A stretch of 64,000 nt of DNA from Trichobilharzia szidati (GCA_944472155.2 OX235279.1:139720920-139784919); one strand, 5' to 3'. Shown: positions 22,480-35,227, counted from the stretch's first letter. Program-made: numbers and translations. Notes: generated by a model not told the origin, from the sequence alone.

Positions 22480-23265
22480 TGTGGCCGAGAAATAGAAACC
22501 GCCTACACACTTTCATCAGCACACATGTTTCTCCCGCTGATGACACAAAAGTAAATCCCGGAAAACCAGACAGGCTTTCAGACTAGGATGTATGGATCAG
22601 ATCTTCACCTTTCGACAGATTCCGGAACGGAAACATATTTGACACCGTTTAATACCTTTATATTTCCTAACCGGAAAGCAGCGATCAACTCCGTATGTCG
22701 AGAAACTCTATGGCAGCATCTGGCTATGTTATATTAATCAGAACTCTCTAGTCAAACTGGTGAAGCCGTGTGAGCGCTTGCCCAAAGCTTTCAGCTGAAG
22801 TGGAAACAATCATAAATGTTCTTCACGGATGCCTTGTGTCTTCATTTTTCTCTAATTTCAATATAAATTTAGTGGTGAAGGTGACTTTGGCCGACTTAAA
22901 CGTTTCAAGAATTGACTAGTCACAGCAGAAAAGTCACTGTCATTTCACATGGTGTTAGTGAAATGCAGCGTTGTCCAAACATCTTGAACAAAAACGTATG
23001 TTTGTCAAGTGATTCATCCTTGCTGAATGTGAGATGACACCGTAGAACTAGTTTATACCGAAAGAGTAGAGCGGTTGAATATGTTGACCATTTCACTAAT
23101 TTGAAGAGTTACATCAGCCCTAATGGGATGATTACTGACAAAATCTCAGCCCAGATACAAAAGGCTCATTTGGCATTTATCATATCACTATCAGCTGACT
23201 CCACGACTGCCCGCAAGCTTCCATTTCTATCTGACGTCTATGGTAATTTATTTTAATGTTACATT
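22480..23265 (+). mobile_element. Second non-LTR retrotransposon family (NLTR2), RT fragment
   Basis: The frame pieces IPENQTGF and CMDQIFTFRQIPERKH correspond to the QAGFRPG-x-C-x-DQIF-x-LRQI block between RT motifs 0 and 1, followed by a damaged FLDLKAAFDSVDR-type motif A and, after 23080, YVDHFTNLKSYISPNGMI and ISAQIQKAHLAF, the linker region with an FTYLGS-like box. The YLGS...SARI-KARLAF layout is common in trematode non-LTR elements and differs in wording from the RTE copies elsewhere in the window. Multiple stops and frameshifts; the catalytic F[A/x]DD box is not recognisable. Confidence 0.7.
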
Positions 23266-23554
23266 TTTAAAGTTATCCGTGAATGGTCATCAGCGCTTTC
23301 AAGTTCGCTTTAGAATCCTTGAATGACAGGAGAATTTTAAAGTTTCTAAATTTACATCTAATAGTGTCATGATCATTGCATAAAATATCAGTCCTGCAAA
23401 CGTACAAAGATGATAATTGAATTGTATGAGGTGACTTGTTAATTGGATAAACCCGGCTGCTGCATAATAGAACAACCGAAATCAATACCTTCAATGCATA
23501 CCTCATCATCAACCGACATCAGTTTGATTAACATTGAAAACTAAGGAGCGCCAC

Positions 23555-23710
23555 TGTTCGCTCAAGTAGTGGGCACCCACGAACCCATAAGGAGTTGAAC
23601 TCAGGAACTCCAGGTTACTGGACGAGTCCATTGACCATTGTCCAACCGAGCTGGAATTTAAAAACCTCTGGATTCTCACTTCTGTCAATTCGTCATGTAG
23701 TTCTACAACC
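23555..23710 (-). mobile_element. SINE-D copy 3, tRNA-like part
   Basis: Minus strand: ATGACGAATTGACAGAAGTG (upstream block), CTCGGTTGGACAATGGTCAA (A-box region), CTGAGTTCAACTCC (B box) and a GTGGGTGCCC end before the ribozyme. The ribozyme and 3' part are missing or unrecognisable. Confidence 0.65.
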
Positions 23711-26344
23711 AATAAATGAATAATAAATATGTATTCCTTATTACTTCTCAGAGAATCGGTGCTTTTGAGACAGTCTTTGTCGAAAATATCAATCTGATAC
23801 TAAACTTTTGGTTTACTAGGCTGCAAAAAAAAAAACATTTAACGGTTTAACAATGAACAATATCAGTATTTGAATTAGCCCAGGGGTCTGGTTTATTTTT
23901 AAAACAACAGAGTTGAATTCAGTCATTACAACGTTCTAATATCAAACTTTTTTTGTTATTTAACAAACCAGCGAAATTATTCAGGAAGTGAAGGCTACAA
24001 ATATCGGATTATTCAAATAATTTCAGTAGAACTTTATTTTCATATTAGGTTAGATAGTTCACTGTTCACTTTACAAATGATGTCTGATAAATAACGTGAA
24101 AGTGTCATCAGATAATCTGTATCGATCATTACAGATTATTGTTATTCAAAGAAGAATGAATAATACAAACATATATATGTGTGTAGATGTATATGTATAT
24201 GTATGCATCAGGTGAACTTTTGTCCAAACAGTAGGATGTCGAGTAACCCAGCTAAAAGCAAGTCAGTCTTTTGAAGGTCACTAATGTTTTCGATAAACAG
24301 AGTTTGGTTTTCCACTGAAAATGTAAACAAGATTCATAATACTAATACATATATATATCTACATATAAGCAAACTGTATGCTAACAAACACAAGTGTTCT
24401 TCAGTAGTATGAGTGTAATTTAATTTATCGACATTCTGCTTGTCTGTTCGACAGTGTGTAGTTATATGTTAGAATATATATATACATATGATAGTGTGCA
24501 GACGTGTACGGAGTAAACAATTGTTTACTAACCTCATTCTAAATTTCTGAATTACATGCATACTACTAATCTAAGCATACACACATAAACATGAATGTTG
24601 TACCATAAAGAAGTTAGGCATCGCCTGACTGACATGAAATAAGTAGTTTGTTGAGATTTTGGAAAAAAATGGACCAATCATTTTGGGCGTAGGCTTGTTA
24701 ATTTAAGTAGTTCTATGTGTTATGCACGCATTCAATGTGCACAGAGTGATGGATTTGTAAACCAAAACAATGATAAAGTCTGATACAGAGAGCGAGTGAA
24801 GTTTACTTCACAAGAAGAAGGAAATACGTGTAAAAACAGCGAGAAAGGCAACAGGAGTGTAACGACAGACTAAAACGAATACTCATCATAATAGCACAAT
24901 AGATAAATTAAGTATGAGAGAAAAAACCCATGAGAAATCTTGATTAATTTTATTGTTGTTTTTGCTGATTTTTTCTCACATCTTCATGTTTGTCTCATGT
25001 GTGTGTGTGATGATGAATTCATCCTTCCTCTGGTTATTCTCTAATTCAGTCAACATTTTGATTATCTACGCTAACATAAATATTAAAGATGGCGGTTTTG
25101 ACAAAAGCATTATAGCTATGATTCATGCATGGCTTTATTTCTGCGTGTATTTTCCTTTTCTCTGCTATTTTGTTGATTTTTATCTCAATCAATGACTACC
25201 ACGCATGTGAGCATCATTAATTAACTCCGATTTATTCATTGTAAGATATTTTGTTGATAGTATTTTTCTCTCTCTTTCATTATCAACTTCAAAACATGAC
25301 AACTTTCACTGAGATGTTTAACAGTTTCGTCCCAGTGAAAGTTGAAAGTTCCACCCGATTGTCACGTGAATGGGCGGTGCTTAACCGCCCATCCATCCAG
25401 CGTCATCAGCAAGCATAGTCACACTAGTTGTAGATAGCAGGGTGTTTCTATACTAATCATGCCTAAAGCTCTCATTCAAATGACACTTGAGTACAACCTA
25501 TTGGTAAGGGAAGTGTGAATTACTTGTCGCTACAGTTATATTGACTACTGAACACTTAAACCATCGCCTGTTTTATTATTTTGACCTCCTCTACGGGAAT
25601 TCACAGCCATCTTGTTACTTATATTATTTCAAATTTCCTGGAACAAAAGATACTAAGAGCTAGCAAGAATAAATTTACTAGGGTATGTTTTTGAATAATC
25701 TTTTTCTTGCCTTGCATACAATTTCTTCAAGAATGCCTACGGCTATGTCATACACTCTTTTATTCTTCTTCTTATCTTCTTTTTCTGTTTGATTCTATAC
25801 ATAATTCACAGTGTAACTGAACACTGAGAAAAGAATACTCCAGATGATTAGTTTCAGGGGAGCATTAATGCCTTTTTTGTTTGTAAAAAAAACCAAACCC
25901 AATTAATTTGTATTAAATTTGATGCTTTCTCGATGAAACAGCGAAATGGAGATTTCACACACACACACATATTCCCTTTGTTCACTACTTGTGTGGGTGT
26001 GGAAATTTTGTAAACCAGATTACATATATTTCATAAGAAGCATAGTATCCAAGTGAAGTGAATGTTTTGAAAATGAATTCTAGTCCTCTTTCAACCTAAG
26101 TCGGTTAGGTAATGAACAAAGAAACACAATGAATATTCATTCACAAGGTCAATCTGACAAACTACACATGACAAATAGGCTTCTTCTTTATTTTTATGCA
26201 TAAATAAACATATGACCATAGTCTTCTTTTCTGACTTACTTGTTTTACACGAGAACAAGTTCACTTAAGTCCTTCAGCGTGTTTGACAATAAAATGTGGA
26301 GTTATTAGACGGTAATAATCAATGGAGTGTTTTAATGACTATTG
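23711..26344. other. No gene seen
   Basis: AT-rich DNA with short TA and GT runs near 24170-24205, 24345-24360 and 24470-24490. An 80-codon hydrophobic frame at 24953-25195 resembles a membrane segment by composition only, as expected of T-rich DNA. Confidence 0.4.
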
Positions 26345-26460
26345 CTATGGTGATGAACTGATTTCAAATGAGGTCATGTCAAGAACTGAGAGCAACTGAA
26401 ACTGGAGATAGTGTTTCGTCGTTATTTTGCACTCTTCAACAATACATACCCCAAAAATCT
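26345..26460 (-). mobile_element. SINE-D relic, weak
   Basis: Minus-strand TTGAAGAGTGCAAAATAACG, ACGAAACACTATCTCC and the tail-like GACATGACCTCATTTG resemble the ribozyme and 3' part of SINE-D. Stem III and the cleavage triplet are gone. The assignment is marginal. Confidence 0.35.
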
Positions 26461-28454
26461 CAGTAAGAAATTGTTATGGCTCCATTGCTAATATATGTTT
26501 TGACTGGGTACTCTCCGTTTATGATAATTTCCCTACGAAACAATATGGGATCATTGCTTGGAAATTATAAAGCAATATAGACATCGAGACAGTTCCTCGA
26601 ACTCATTTTAGTCCTCTCACAGATGCTCCTTTATTGTGTAGGACTTCAGCTACAGATGGAACTTTAACACTGCCTACATTCAATGCTTCACTTTCGTTCA
26701 ACGAAGGTTTTATGAGACTAATTCGTGTACGTCAGTAAGAGTAGATTTCTTGCATTTTTTTCGGTTGTCACTGATATAGCAAAATGACTTTGTGAAACTT
26801 TTCTTGTCGATTTAGATAAGGGACCTTGTTCGCAGAAACTCTTCTTCTCCTCTGAGATAGGAGAAAGTGCACTGAAAAACTCTGCACTCGAACTGATTAT
26901 ACTTTTCTGGTTTCGCACAAACACTATCTGCACTAGAATTCCATGCATCGCTGGAATCCAGATTCTCAACCACATCTGTAACATCAGTTTTCATGGTTTT
27001 ATTGCAACCATACCGAGCAAATTATGCATCAACTGATAACTTGTTCTGTACTTCTGTGGATGACTGGACAACTGAATCAATATCTCAGTAGAACTAAATA
27101 ATAACAAAGATTATTTATTAGTGTAGCAGTAACCGAACTTGCTCCAAACTGAAAGACATAATTATTAAACACTCCGGCGAAAATTGACATGACTAGATGC
27201 AATACTTGATTACACTGTCGCCAAAATCTGTTTGCGCTGGACAGACTAATTCCGTCGCCAAAATATATTATGACGGATTGATATTGTGTTTTTATTGTTG
27301 TCTTTCCGGTCATCGCTTTTTTCCAGTCTGACTTTTGTGTCTATCTCAGAGTGGGAGGTATTTTGAAGTGATCAATCGGTCATGGTGTTGTGTTCTGGAA
27401 GCGCATTCTGGTTAAGTTAGAAAAATCCACAAACCAGTATCATTCTGTCATAAATAAATAAACGGAACACATTCAACCTACGAGGTGAGCTGGTATCGAA
27501 AAACTCGTGAATTATAACTTTCTTCGACTAGTCATATAATGTCGTTCGTGAATCACATTCCTCTTCAAAAACTTAAAAACACTGTTTACTTATGGTTCGC
27601 GTCGAGATAGATCTCTTGAAGATTCAGTACATTATAGTGATGAGTATGGTACACCAACTTGGAAGTAAGGACTTATATTCACTGATTTCATTGGATGTTA
27701 TCAGCATTATATTTTGAACGGATAGAGTTTAGAAACTATGTTCTGTCAGATTCTAACCAGTGACTGAATGTGAATGTATTCAAATCGTAGTCTAACGACG
27801 CTCTTGGCAATTCCTTATACATTCTAAGATTAAAAGTCTTCCAAAGGCTTCCCATTTTTTTAAACAATTTTTTATCCTCATTGGTCAGTAACGAAAGTAA
27901 GTGCAATACTGAATGAATGAATGATTAAAGCGTAGGAAGGAGGTATAATGGTGCTACCGAGTTTCACATGTGAACTGGCTTCTTTGTTCTTTTGATACTT
28001 ATCACATGGTGAAAAATTATTATGACTATGATTTATGAATTCTACTTGAAATGCGAATAAACAATACTGTATCACTGTGTTGTGTTGTGTCGAATGGCAT
28101 TGTTTTATTTTAGAACATCATTTTGACTGTTTAACTTCTTTTGTTTCGTGAATGTTGAAGCGTCCCAAACTTGAACGGAACAGTTGTTCACCGCTATTCT
28201 CTGACTAATGTTGGTTTTTTATGACAAACTCTTCAAAATCTACCGAATTCCGACAGCGAAATACCTGAGAACTTAGTTAATAAGTTATCCATTTGACTTT
28301 GAAACAGACTGAATGAGAAGAAGAAATAGAATCCAACTGATTATTGAATGGGTTGTGTAATTTATTATCTACCATTTGTTATTTTAGAGGTTTTATTTTA
28401 TCAGCTTAATTGATTAAGTAGGCTTAGGTGAACGAATAATATAAAAGGTAGTGA
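26461..28454. other. No gene seen
   Basis: Minus-strand frames at 26718-26994 and 27077-27313 show no recognised domain. No splice-linked exon pair could be argued from sequence alone. Confidence 0.4.
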
Positions 28455-29770
28455 TAATGATAAATTATTATTCGTTCCTTGCGACCCAAGTGGAATATAA
28501 GGCTTCAGCCACACATCATCACTGTACAGCATTCTCTGCCGTCATTTTCACCTAACTCCATGATTTTCCGCAAGCTTTCATTTCCACCATGCACACCATC
28601 TCCTCCATATCACCAAAGGAGGCCTAAATTGTAATTTCGCATTCGAGGGCCTGGCGCATAATGTTGCTAAACGGTCTTCTCACAATATTTTTCTGTGCAT
28701 ATTTGTTGAGCGACACTTTCTTGGTTGGCTGGTAACCAAAGTTAATTATTGCTTATTCCTCCTGCTGGCCGGCTATCTGATCTTCACTATCGAGTCAGCG
28801 AAAACACCTGTTGATGAAAGTCGACAGCAGGCTGTTAGGGAGTCTTTCTGTGACGCGTGAGCCAAACCTCTGAACCGTATAGAAGGAAAAAGCTGATATT
28901 AGTATTAAGAATTTAGATCTTCTTTCTTATGTTTCATTTTGTAGATCTCCCCAGTGATATCCAAGTAATGAAAGCATGTTTAGCTTCCCTGATTTAATCC
29001 TGGCTGGATTTGATATCCTCATCTGTGCCACTAGCCTGAAGTTAATACAGCCCTGTCCAGGACAGGTAAGTGACAGAGGCAACTTACTGTAGATTTCTCT
29101 CATTGAGTGAAGTTAGTGTTTGTTGTTTTTGAAGTATTTTCATCCCCTTTGTCTCCTCTGCATTTTCTGACAACTCGTTGGTTGGTTTTCGAATATACAA
29201 TCTCAGAGATGTGTGACACAGCTCAACCATGAATATTATCGGTGATACCAGGGAGTCTTCATTTCAAGTCTCGTATGTGTACATTTTTAAGCGTCTGAGC
29301 AATATACTGGACTCGGACAGTCATTCAGTCATTAATATTGTATCACTCTGTGTTATTTCAAATAAACTTATCTAATATGGGATTATTTTTTTACCACAGA
29401 AGTTAAACTCTACTCCAGCGGGTGGTGGGTGAAGTCTTTCGTCCAGGAGACCTTTTATTCATTTCAGGATTATGAGGATCAATATTTCGCCTGCGCTAAA
29501 TGAGAACATGATACCACGCCTGTTATTGCATAGTCCTATGTAACCCTTCTTCGGGAGTTTGCTAAGGTTGCCTTTGTTTCAATCTACAGGTACCTTTCCC
29601 TGCTTCCATGCCTTCTACAGTATTGGCGTGAGCATATCAGGAAAGATCTCCGGGTCGGTTTTCAGTTCTTTGGAGGGGATTTCAGCTGGTCCTGCTACTT
29701 TCCCGACTTTCACTAACTTTACAGTCCTCAAGACCTATGTTCTTGTCGGGAGGTTGGTAAAATACACCTG
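28455..29770 (-). mobile_element. RTE copy, longest in window, with internal replacement
   Basis: Reading from 29770 down: VAGPAEIPSKELKTDPEIFP (RT fingers, motif 1 region), LPKKGYIGLCNNRRGIM (motif 2) to about 29405; then about 110 bases at 29290-29400 with no RT similarity where motifs A and B should be; then the linker with QMRISNP (RTE wording TDEDIKA) and CINFRLV, RFGSRVTERL (box SETWRV), DFHQQVFSLTR and a C-terminal block ending at the AATAATTTATC tail near 28460. It covers more of the element than any other copy, but lacks the palm catalytic motifs and is full of stops. Confidence 0.82.
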
Positions 29771-30382
29771 AAATGTATGTTCCTATCTGTTTGCTTTGTT
29801 TTAATCAATACGTTTGCATCACATTGATATACCGACTAACACAAGTGAAACTAACTACTCAACCAGTTTTCCAAACCTTAACGATCTAGTTGATAAGGGA
29901 CAAGTGTTGTGATGTTATGCCTCACTTGTACTGAGTTTGAGTAGAATGCATTCATATCCATTCAATATGTCTGCAGTGATTTAAAAAAAAAAACACGTTA
30001 CTTCACGCACAAATTTTCTGTTTTTTTAGCTTGAACAGAATGATACTACTAAATGGCGTAGGATTAAAGAGATTAATATCTAATCAAATGATTGCATCCT
30101 TAGTTCGTTGAGGGGGAAAAATACTGTTGAACTTTTCAATACAGTTTCTCTAAATTTCGTGATTACTCCTAACTATCGTTTGATATTTTGTTTCTCCCAC
30201 GAACTTAAATTGTCAACCATTGTTAATCTGATTTAACCACCACCCACTATCAGATAAATGATGTTAGATTGAAAATCGTTACCACATCAAGATAATAATA
30301 ATAATGATAATAATAACATCAGTGTTTATATAATGTGGAGAATTTTCACAGGAGTTTATAGCATGACATTTTCTCTTCGTCC
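29771..30382. other. No gene seen; short (AAT)n
   Basis: AT-rich DNA with a TAA-type microsatellite at 30293-30316. Confidence 0.45.
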
Positions 30383-31258
30383 AGAATTAATTTCTTCTGA
30401 TTATTTGGATTTTTGACTAAGACCTATCTGTTGCTTCGTATCTGTCATAAATTCTTCACATCTTTGGGGCATAGTGATTAAAAGGAAGAGATTATTATTA
30501 TTATTATTACTATTATCACTACCTCCTAAGTTATTGATAATTTTAGATGGTAGGAGTCAGTCGGTTGGAAACCCAAAACTTAGACTTTATGCTTATTGGC
30601 ACTTATGAGTAAGACGGCGTTGTAGGTACAGATGTCTACTTAGAAATTCGAATCTGTGTCGTCCACTGCTGCAATCAGAGACTGTCCTAGATCGGTGATC
30701 ACACTGCAAACTCGGTAGGACTCATTCAGGACTAGACACATGAAATCGGTTACACCTCAGTGACCAGTCAATACTAATCATTTCTACCTACATTTTATAA
30801 TAATAACAATAATAGCTTTATTCGGAACAGTGTTTATATAGGGTACAGAATATTGTGTGGTATTTCCTCTTCGTCCAGGTTCTTCAAATAAAAGATTAAT
30901 TGACAATAGATCGTATGACACAATTCTATCCGACCTGAAGAACAAACCAATCCACTGTGATATCTCTTCTTTTTCCTCTTCGAGAAATTCACATTTGGTT
31001 GAATGACAATTACAAAATATTCAGGAGTACATTTCGTGAACCGATGACATAACCCAGGAACAGTTGTCTCATGTGTTGGGATAAGCTGCCATTTAGCCGA
31101 AACTTGTGAATCCGGAGGTATTAAGTGTCTTAAATACTCACCAGAGTAAACAATACCACTAGATGTCACATTTTACTAGATTTAAACAAATTGAATAAGA
31201 GAAATTATCTGCAATACATTGATGGAGGTTTTTCTGTAGCCCAAGTTCTAAGCAGGCC
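30383..31258 (-). repeat. Repeat R, copy 1, with conserved open frame
   Basis: Nearly the same sequence as 60726-61582, in opposite orientation. The minus-strand frame at 31169-30834 is open for 111 codons: VSAKWQLIPTHETTVPGLCH, then TKCTPEYFVIVIQPNVNFSK, KKKRYHSGLVCSSGRIELCH and DEEEIPHNILYPI. It starts with GTG, not ATG, so it may be an internal exon or rely on an upstream start. Stop TAA is followed about 15 bases later by AATAAA, a possible poly(A) signal. A SINE-E-like block (30660-30780) forms its 3' part. No known family was recognised. The copy also contains an ATT-type microsatellite at 30492-30510. Confidence 0.85.
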
Positions 31259-32929
31259 GACCAAACAACGATCATCTACCAATAGGGATCGATCATTTCA
31301 GCTGAATGAAGCAAACTGAAGAGTCCCCGTATGGAATAAACGAGTATCCTGGATTTCATCGCTAGTTATCACTAATTAACTAACGCTTTTTTTTCATGTT
31401 ATTCAAATTTCATTTCATGTTAGAAACTGAATTATTCGAAATCATGTTAATGAGATAAGAGTTTAAGATCAGTGTGAATATGTATAATCTATAGAGCAGA
31501 ATGAATGAACGGATCAGTCAATTCCCACACGCATGCACACACACACACAACCCCTTACCACTCTTTCATCTTGACAATTAAGTGTCAGACATAAAGTGAT
31601 CATGGGCAAAAGAGACTATTTCATTTTTATTAATGAAGTCAAGTGTAAATCATTAACCATGGCTGAACAGGATTATTTACCCTAGCAGTATTTAATACAT
31701 CTTATTCCTCTGTTAACTGTTAGTTTTTTGTTTTAGCTCAGTACCTTAAATAAACAATGAAATATATAACTTTATTTGGTTGGTATTGGCTAGAGGTGGA
31801 ATCCAGAAAGTGAAGTTCGTCCAGTCTTTGACTTGTTAACTGGATATACCTGAATCTTCAGTGAGTGATGGCGTTCCTACTTAGACTCGAACTCAACACC
31901 TATCGCTTGAAACGCTAGAATGCCACCGCTAAAGCTAACTCTTGTGCGTCTGGTATCAGTTGCTATTTTTTTGAAGTTATTTCGGTCTAAAATAACCAAT
32001 CAACGAGAAATTCAAAATAACCTTAACAAGTAATAATACTGTATATTATTAGTGTATCAGTTGTTAACTGTTGTAGATAAATAACGCATCCGGAATTCTG
32101 TCCTACAATACGATGACGATGCAGCATAGCTTTCAAAAGGAATAAGAGGAGGTATACTGGTACTGAATATGATTGGTTGTATTGTGAATAGCTAACAACC
32201 ACTTATGCTATTCAGTAGTATATGTCCTATACAGTCTCAGGTCATTTGTTCAATATTCATTCTGCCAATCACTCATTAACAATAGATACACAGTCACATG
32301 GACACATACTGAGTGGAATAAAGTTTAGCGTAGACAACATATACCCTCTCACTATGGTAACCTATTCATCTTATTTGTGTGACTCATTCTTCTATGTCAG
32401 CCTTTTTTTTTTTAAATCCTGTCTATGACCTTTGTTCTAACCACCGGGAATGGGAGTGTCTTAGGTTAAAATTAGTCACATTTATATGAAAATAAACAAA
32501 TAAACAGAATTGAACATCCGTGTTCTTATCACGATATTATGAAAAATAGTAATAACAAATAAATAACTTGGATATTGTATGAGTCAGTTAGTCCATACAT
32601 ACCACAGGTTTACTCATTCAGTTGTTTACAATATGACAGTGTACAGGGAGTTTTACGAAAAATGGACTTTCCGTATACAAATGAATCATACTAGTTGTAT
32701 ATATATATAAACTGTCTGTCTGGTTGTAATAATACTAGATAAGCTATGAAAACCAAAAGGATAGTATAAATGATAGTCGAATAAAGTTAGTGAGAACAGG
32801 AAATACAAAAACACAAAGTGTATATTGGTAGTCTGTAGTGTTACAATCACCAAAATATGAAGATAAATAAACTTATTTACTAAATATGCATTGTTTAAGG
32901 CAGGCTTAGTTAAGTGTGCAACAAACCAA
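31259..32929. other. No gene seen; one tRNA-like relic
   Basis: AT-rich DNA. At 31865-31945 (minus) there is a tRNA-like layout with GTTAGCTTTAGCGGTGGC (A-box position) and GAGTTCGAGTC (B-box position), probably a SINE head. CA-rich run at 31530-31548. Confidence 0.45.
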
Positions 32930-33470
32930 GCACTAGCACTAAGTACTACAAGAAAAGACCTAAATGATTAAGTAAAACAGATAGAAGAAGCGTTGGTATC
33001 AAATAGCTATCCTATAAAGCTCATTAGGAAGATCAGAAAAGGCCAAAAGCAAAATAAAAATAATTGTGAAACTAGTAATGATAACATAAATAAGAGAGAA
33101 TATAAGTCATCTACTGTTATACCATATAAGGGGGGGGGGGATATATGAGATCATACATATGATTCTTAATAAAGCAGGAATTAGGATGGTGGCATTTAAA
33201 CCTACAAACTCGCTCAGATAAGACAAGCTCTGTAGGTTAAAGGTCCCTTTCGGTTGACCCAATTAGACAAAATAATATAATTTACAAAATATCTTGCAAT
33301 GACTGTGAGTTAGGTCAACTACATAGGTCAAACTAGTAGGTCAGGGGTAGTTAGACTGTCTGTGAAAAATACCCATTAAGACATTGAAATAAGAACAAAT
33401 TAGTTCAGCGAAGAGTCTCTTTTCGGCGAATTCATTTACTTAGCTGTACAGTCGCAAATATATCAAATAA
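32930..33470 (+). mobile_element. Penelope-like element, RT-to-GIY-YIG endonuclease part
   Basis: Frame pieces in order: SNSYPIKLIRKIRK (after NGYP in PLE thumbs), TVIPYKGG (linker, IPY box), FLIKQELG and ATTTAAACCTACAAACTCGC coding FKPTNSLR, then IIYKISCNDCE followed by YIGQTSR (33290-33345). The CNDCE...YIGQT-x-R pattern is the N-terminal half of the PLE GIY-YIG nuclease domain, preceded by the linker typical of endonuclease-bearing PLEs. At least three frameshifts and several stops. An 11-G run at 33129-33138 lies in the IPY linker. The right end merges with a long inverted repeat. Confidence 0.85.
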
Positions 33471-33711
33471 TCAGAGTTGTAACCCCACTCAGTTACAACT
33501 TTGATTATTAATCACACATTTTAATTTCTTTATTATTTTGATGATGTAATCAACAACCCACACTAACTGTTATTTTGATTTTGATTTTGACAAACCTAAT
33601 GTACATACACACACACACAAAATTAATTGTATATATTTGCGACTGTACAGCTAAGTGAGTGAATTCGCCGAAAAGAGACTCTTCGCTGAACTAATTTGTT
33701 CTTATTTCAAT
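33383..33711. repeat. Inverted repeat, 81-bp arms, inside PLE 3' region
   Basis: The arm at 33383-33463 (containing CAGCGAAGAGTCTCTTTTCG) is repeated in reverse complement at 33631-33711 with only about three mismatches, separated by 167 bases. The left arm continues the PLE endonuclease frame. A second hairpin lies inside at 33466-33509 (AATAATCA...TGATTATT, with GTTGTAAC/GTTACAAC). The structure would extrude as a cruciform and fits a duplicated, inverted PLE end. Confidence 0.85.
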
Positions 33712-34021
33712 GTTTGTGAAAAAATAAGAATTCAGCTATGGTTAGAATGGTTGACCCCGAGAAGATGAGTAATTTAGAAAAAAGGTCAGCACTACATTGC
33801 AATGCATGCATTAACACACAACCACACAACAGGGTGGGTGGGAGAGGGTTAAAATTGTAAAAAGTGATATAGGTAGGTGGAGAGAGAGAGAGGAAGAGAG
33901 ATTGATTACTGAATCCATGTTCATTGAGTCTACACCCAACACATGCAATAGGAATGACTCATCACTCATAACGGAAATATGGAAAATAATGGAATTATAT
34001 AAATGAAGTTAGAAAGTTGTG
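33712..34021. other. No gene seen; GA-rich patch
   Basis: Contains GGGTGGGTGGGAGAGGG and a GAGA run at 33830-33900. No coding or RNA feature supported. Confidence 0.45.
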
Positions 34022-34165
34022 TGAGTACCTTGATATGATTATGAGCAATAAATTGTGCTCGAAAGGTCATCAATAAACATTACTGCATAACACTGTGAGA
34101 CTTTATCAAAATAAATTTTACCCATAATGGAATTATACTCTACCGCCACAGTGCACAAGTTTTAT
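34022..34165 (+). repeat. Repeat G, linear copy
   Basis: TTGATATGATTATGAGCAAT, then GTGCTCGAAAGGTCATC, CACTGTGAGACTTTATCAAA and GGAATTATACTCTACC match in order the copies at 48914-49070 and 54720-54850. It lies 300 bases downstream of the PLE endonuclease remnant. The 54720 copy directly follows a PLE-type hammerhead motif, so G may be the PLE terminal region; that is inference. Confidence 0.7.
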
Positions 34166-34529
34166 TCTTATACCAATGATGCATTGGTAGCTTGTTGAAT
34201 TAAATTCATTTTGTGACAGAAAAAAAAACTATTACAGATTCGAACTTAGCATGTGAATAGCTGAAGATTGTAAATACGTACTATTTCTGAACTGAAGATT
34301 AGGCAGAAACCAGTGGTATGAAACAAATTGGTAGTGTATCCGTATTAAGAAATGCTATATGAAATCAAACTTCACCTGTCTGCTTATTTACTGGATTGAC
34401 AGTAGATTTGTAGGTATTCAATATGCAAGGTACCTTATAGCCTGATACATATAGACGGAAAAATAAAAATTACTCTTATAAGCAAAGAAAATACAATTTG
34501 ACCATTGATCAGTACAAACTACTTTCAAG

Positions 34530-34690
34530 ATTGATCACAGACTGACTTCACTTAGAGAAGCAATGAAAACCAAGGAGTACCGGACTGCCGTTCTGTCCTT
34601 GTTCGGGGCTCTTCAGTAGTAGGCCTCCATGGCTTCACAGGGGATCAAACTGAAGACCTTCAGGTTACAACGTGAGCTCGTGTAACAACA
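34530..34690 (-). mobile_element. SINE-D copy 4, decayed hammerhead
   Basis: Minus strand: CGAGCTCACGTTGTAACC (tRNA-like part), CAGTTTGATCCCC (B box), CTACTGAAGAGCCCCGAAC (core CTGAAGA kept) then AAGGACAGAACGGCAGTCC, where the GAAA box has become AGAA. Stem III and cleavage triplet remain as GGCAGTC. Loss of GAAA should abolish cleavage. Confidence 0.7.
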
Positions 34691-34909
34691 GAAGAAAAGG
34701 GCCAGGCAACAGATCATTTATTAAGGAAAATCAACACAAATTTATAGATTTTAATATACATTATTGTAGATTATTGTTAGTAGAAAATACAGTGTTTTGA
34801 TTGCTTGTTTCTCACAGAAAGTTAACCTTGCCTCTCTTTGTGGCTGTGTCAGATCATCCATATGCTAACTGTATCCACCTACGCAAATCCTTTGTTCTCA
34901 TTTTCTCCC

Positions 34910-35144
34910 CACCAATTTTTTTTCCTTCACGTTCCCCTGTGGAACATAGGGCTCCAAACTGGTGGGTTGAAGTTTCTGTAGCAGTGTTTATTTTACAGGA
35001 TGGGGTCGCTAGCCTCATGCCCAACCTTTCCTCTTCACCAGCATTATTTCTGGCTTGGCGAGGTAAAGGAGTGCGTCGGCCGGGGATCGAACCCCGGACC
35101 ATGTGCATGGTCGGCGAGCATCCTAACCGCTATACCACCGACGC
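34910..35144 (-). mobile_element. SINE-B copy 3, full length
   Basis: Read from 35144 down: GTGCGTCGGTGGTATAGCGG head, A box, CATGGTCCGGGGTTCGATCC B box, CGACGCACTCCTTTACC, GGTTGGGCATGAGGCTAGCG, GCTACAGAAACTTCAACCC and tail GTTCCACAGGGGAACG. The best-preserved head of the family in this window. Part of the plus strand stays open for over 150 codons (34801-35280), but that is only the antisense of the SINE. Confidence 0.88.
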
Positions 35145-35227
35145 ACCTCTCACCATCAATATTGGGGACATAAACATTGACGTCAATTACTGTCTACCAA
35201 CTTTGGCTAGCAGCCAGCTCTCACCAC

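Noticed and set aside
25316..25335. GTTTCGTCCC as a hammerhead remnant
   Set aside because: No CUGANGA core or stem partners in the expected positions on the minus strand.
26718..27313. Adjacent minus-strand frames as exons of one gene
   Set aside because: No recognised motif, and splice sites joining them could not be argued from sequence alone.
33129..33138. G-run as a possible quadruplex regulatory site
   Set aside because: A single homopolymer run within PLE relic sequence, without the four-tract pattern.
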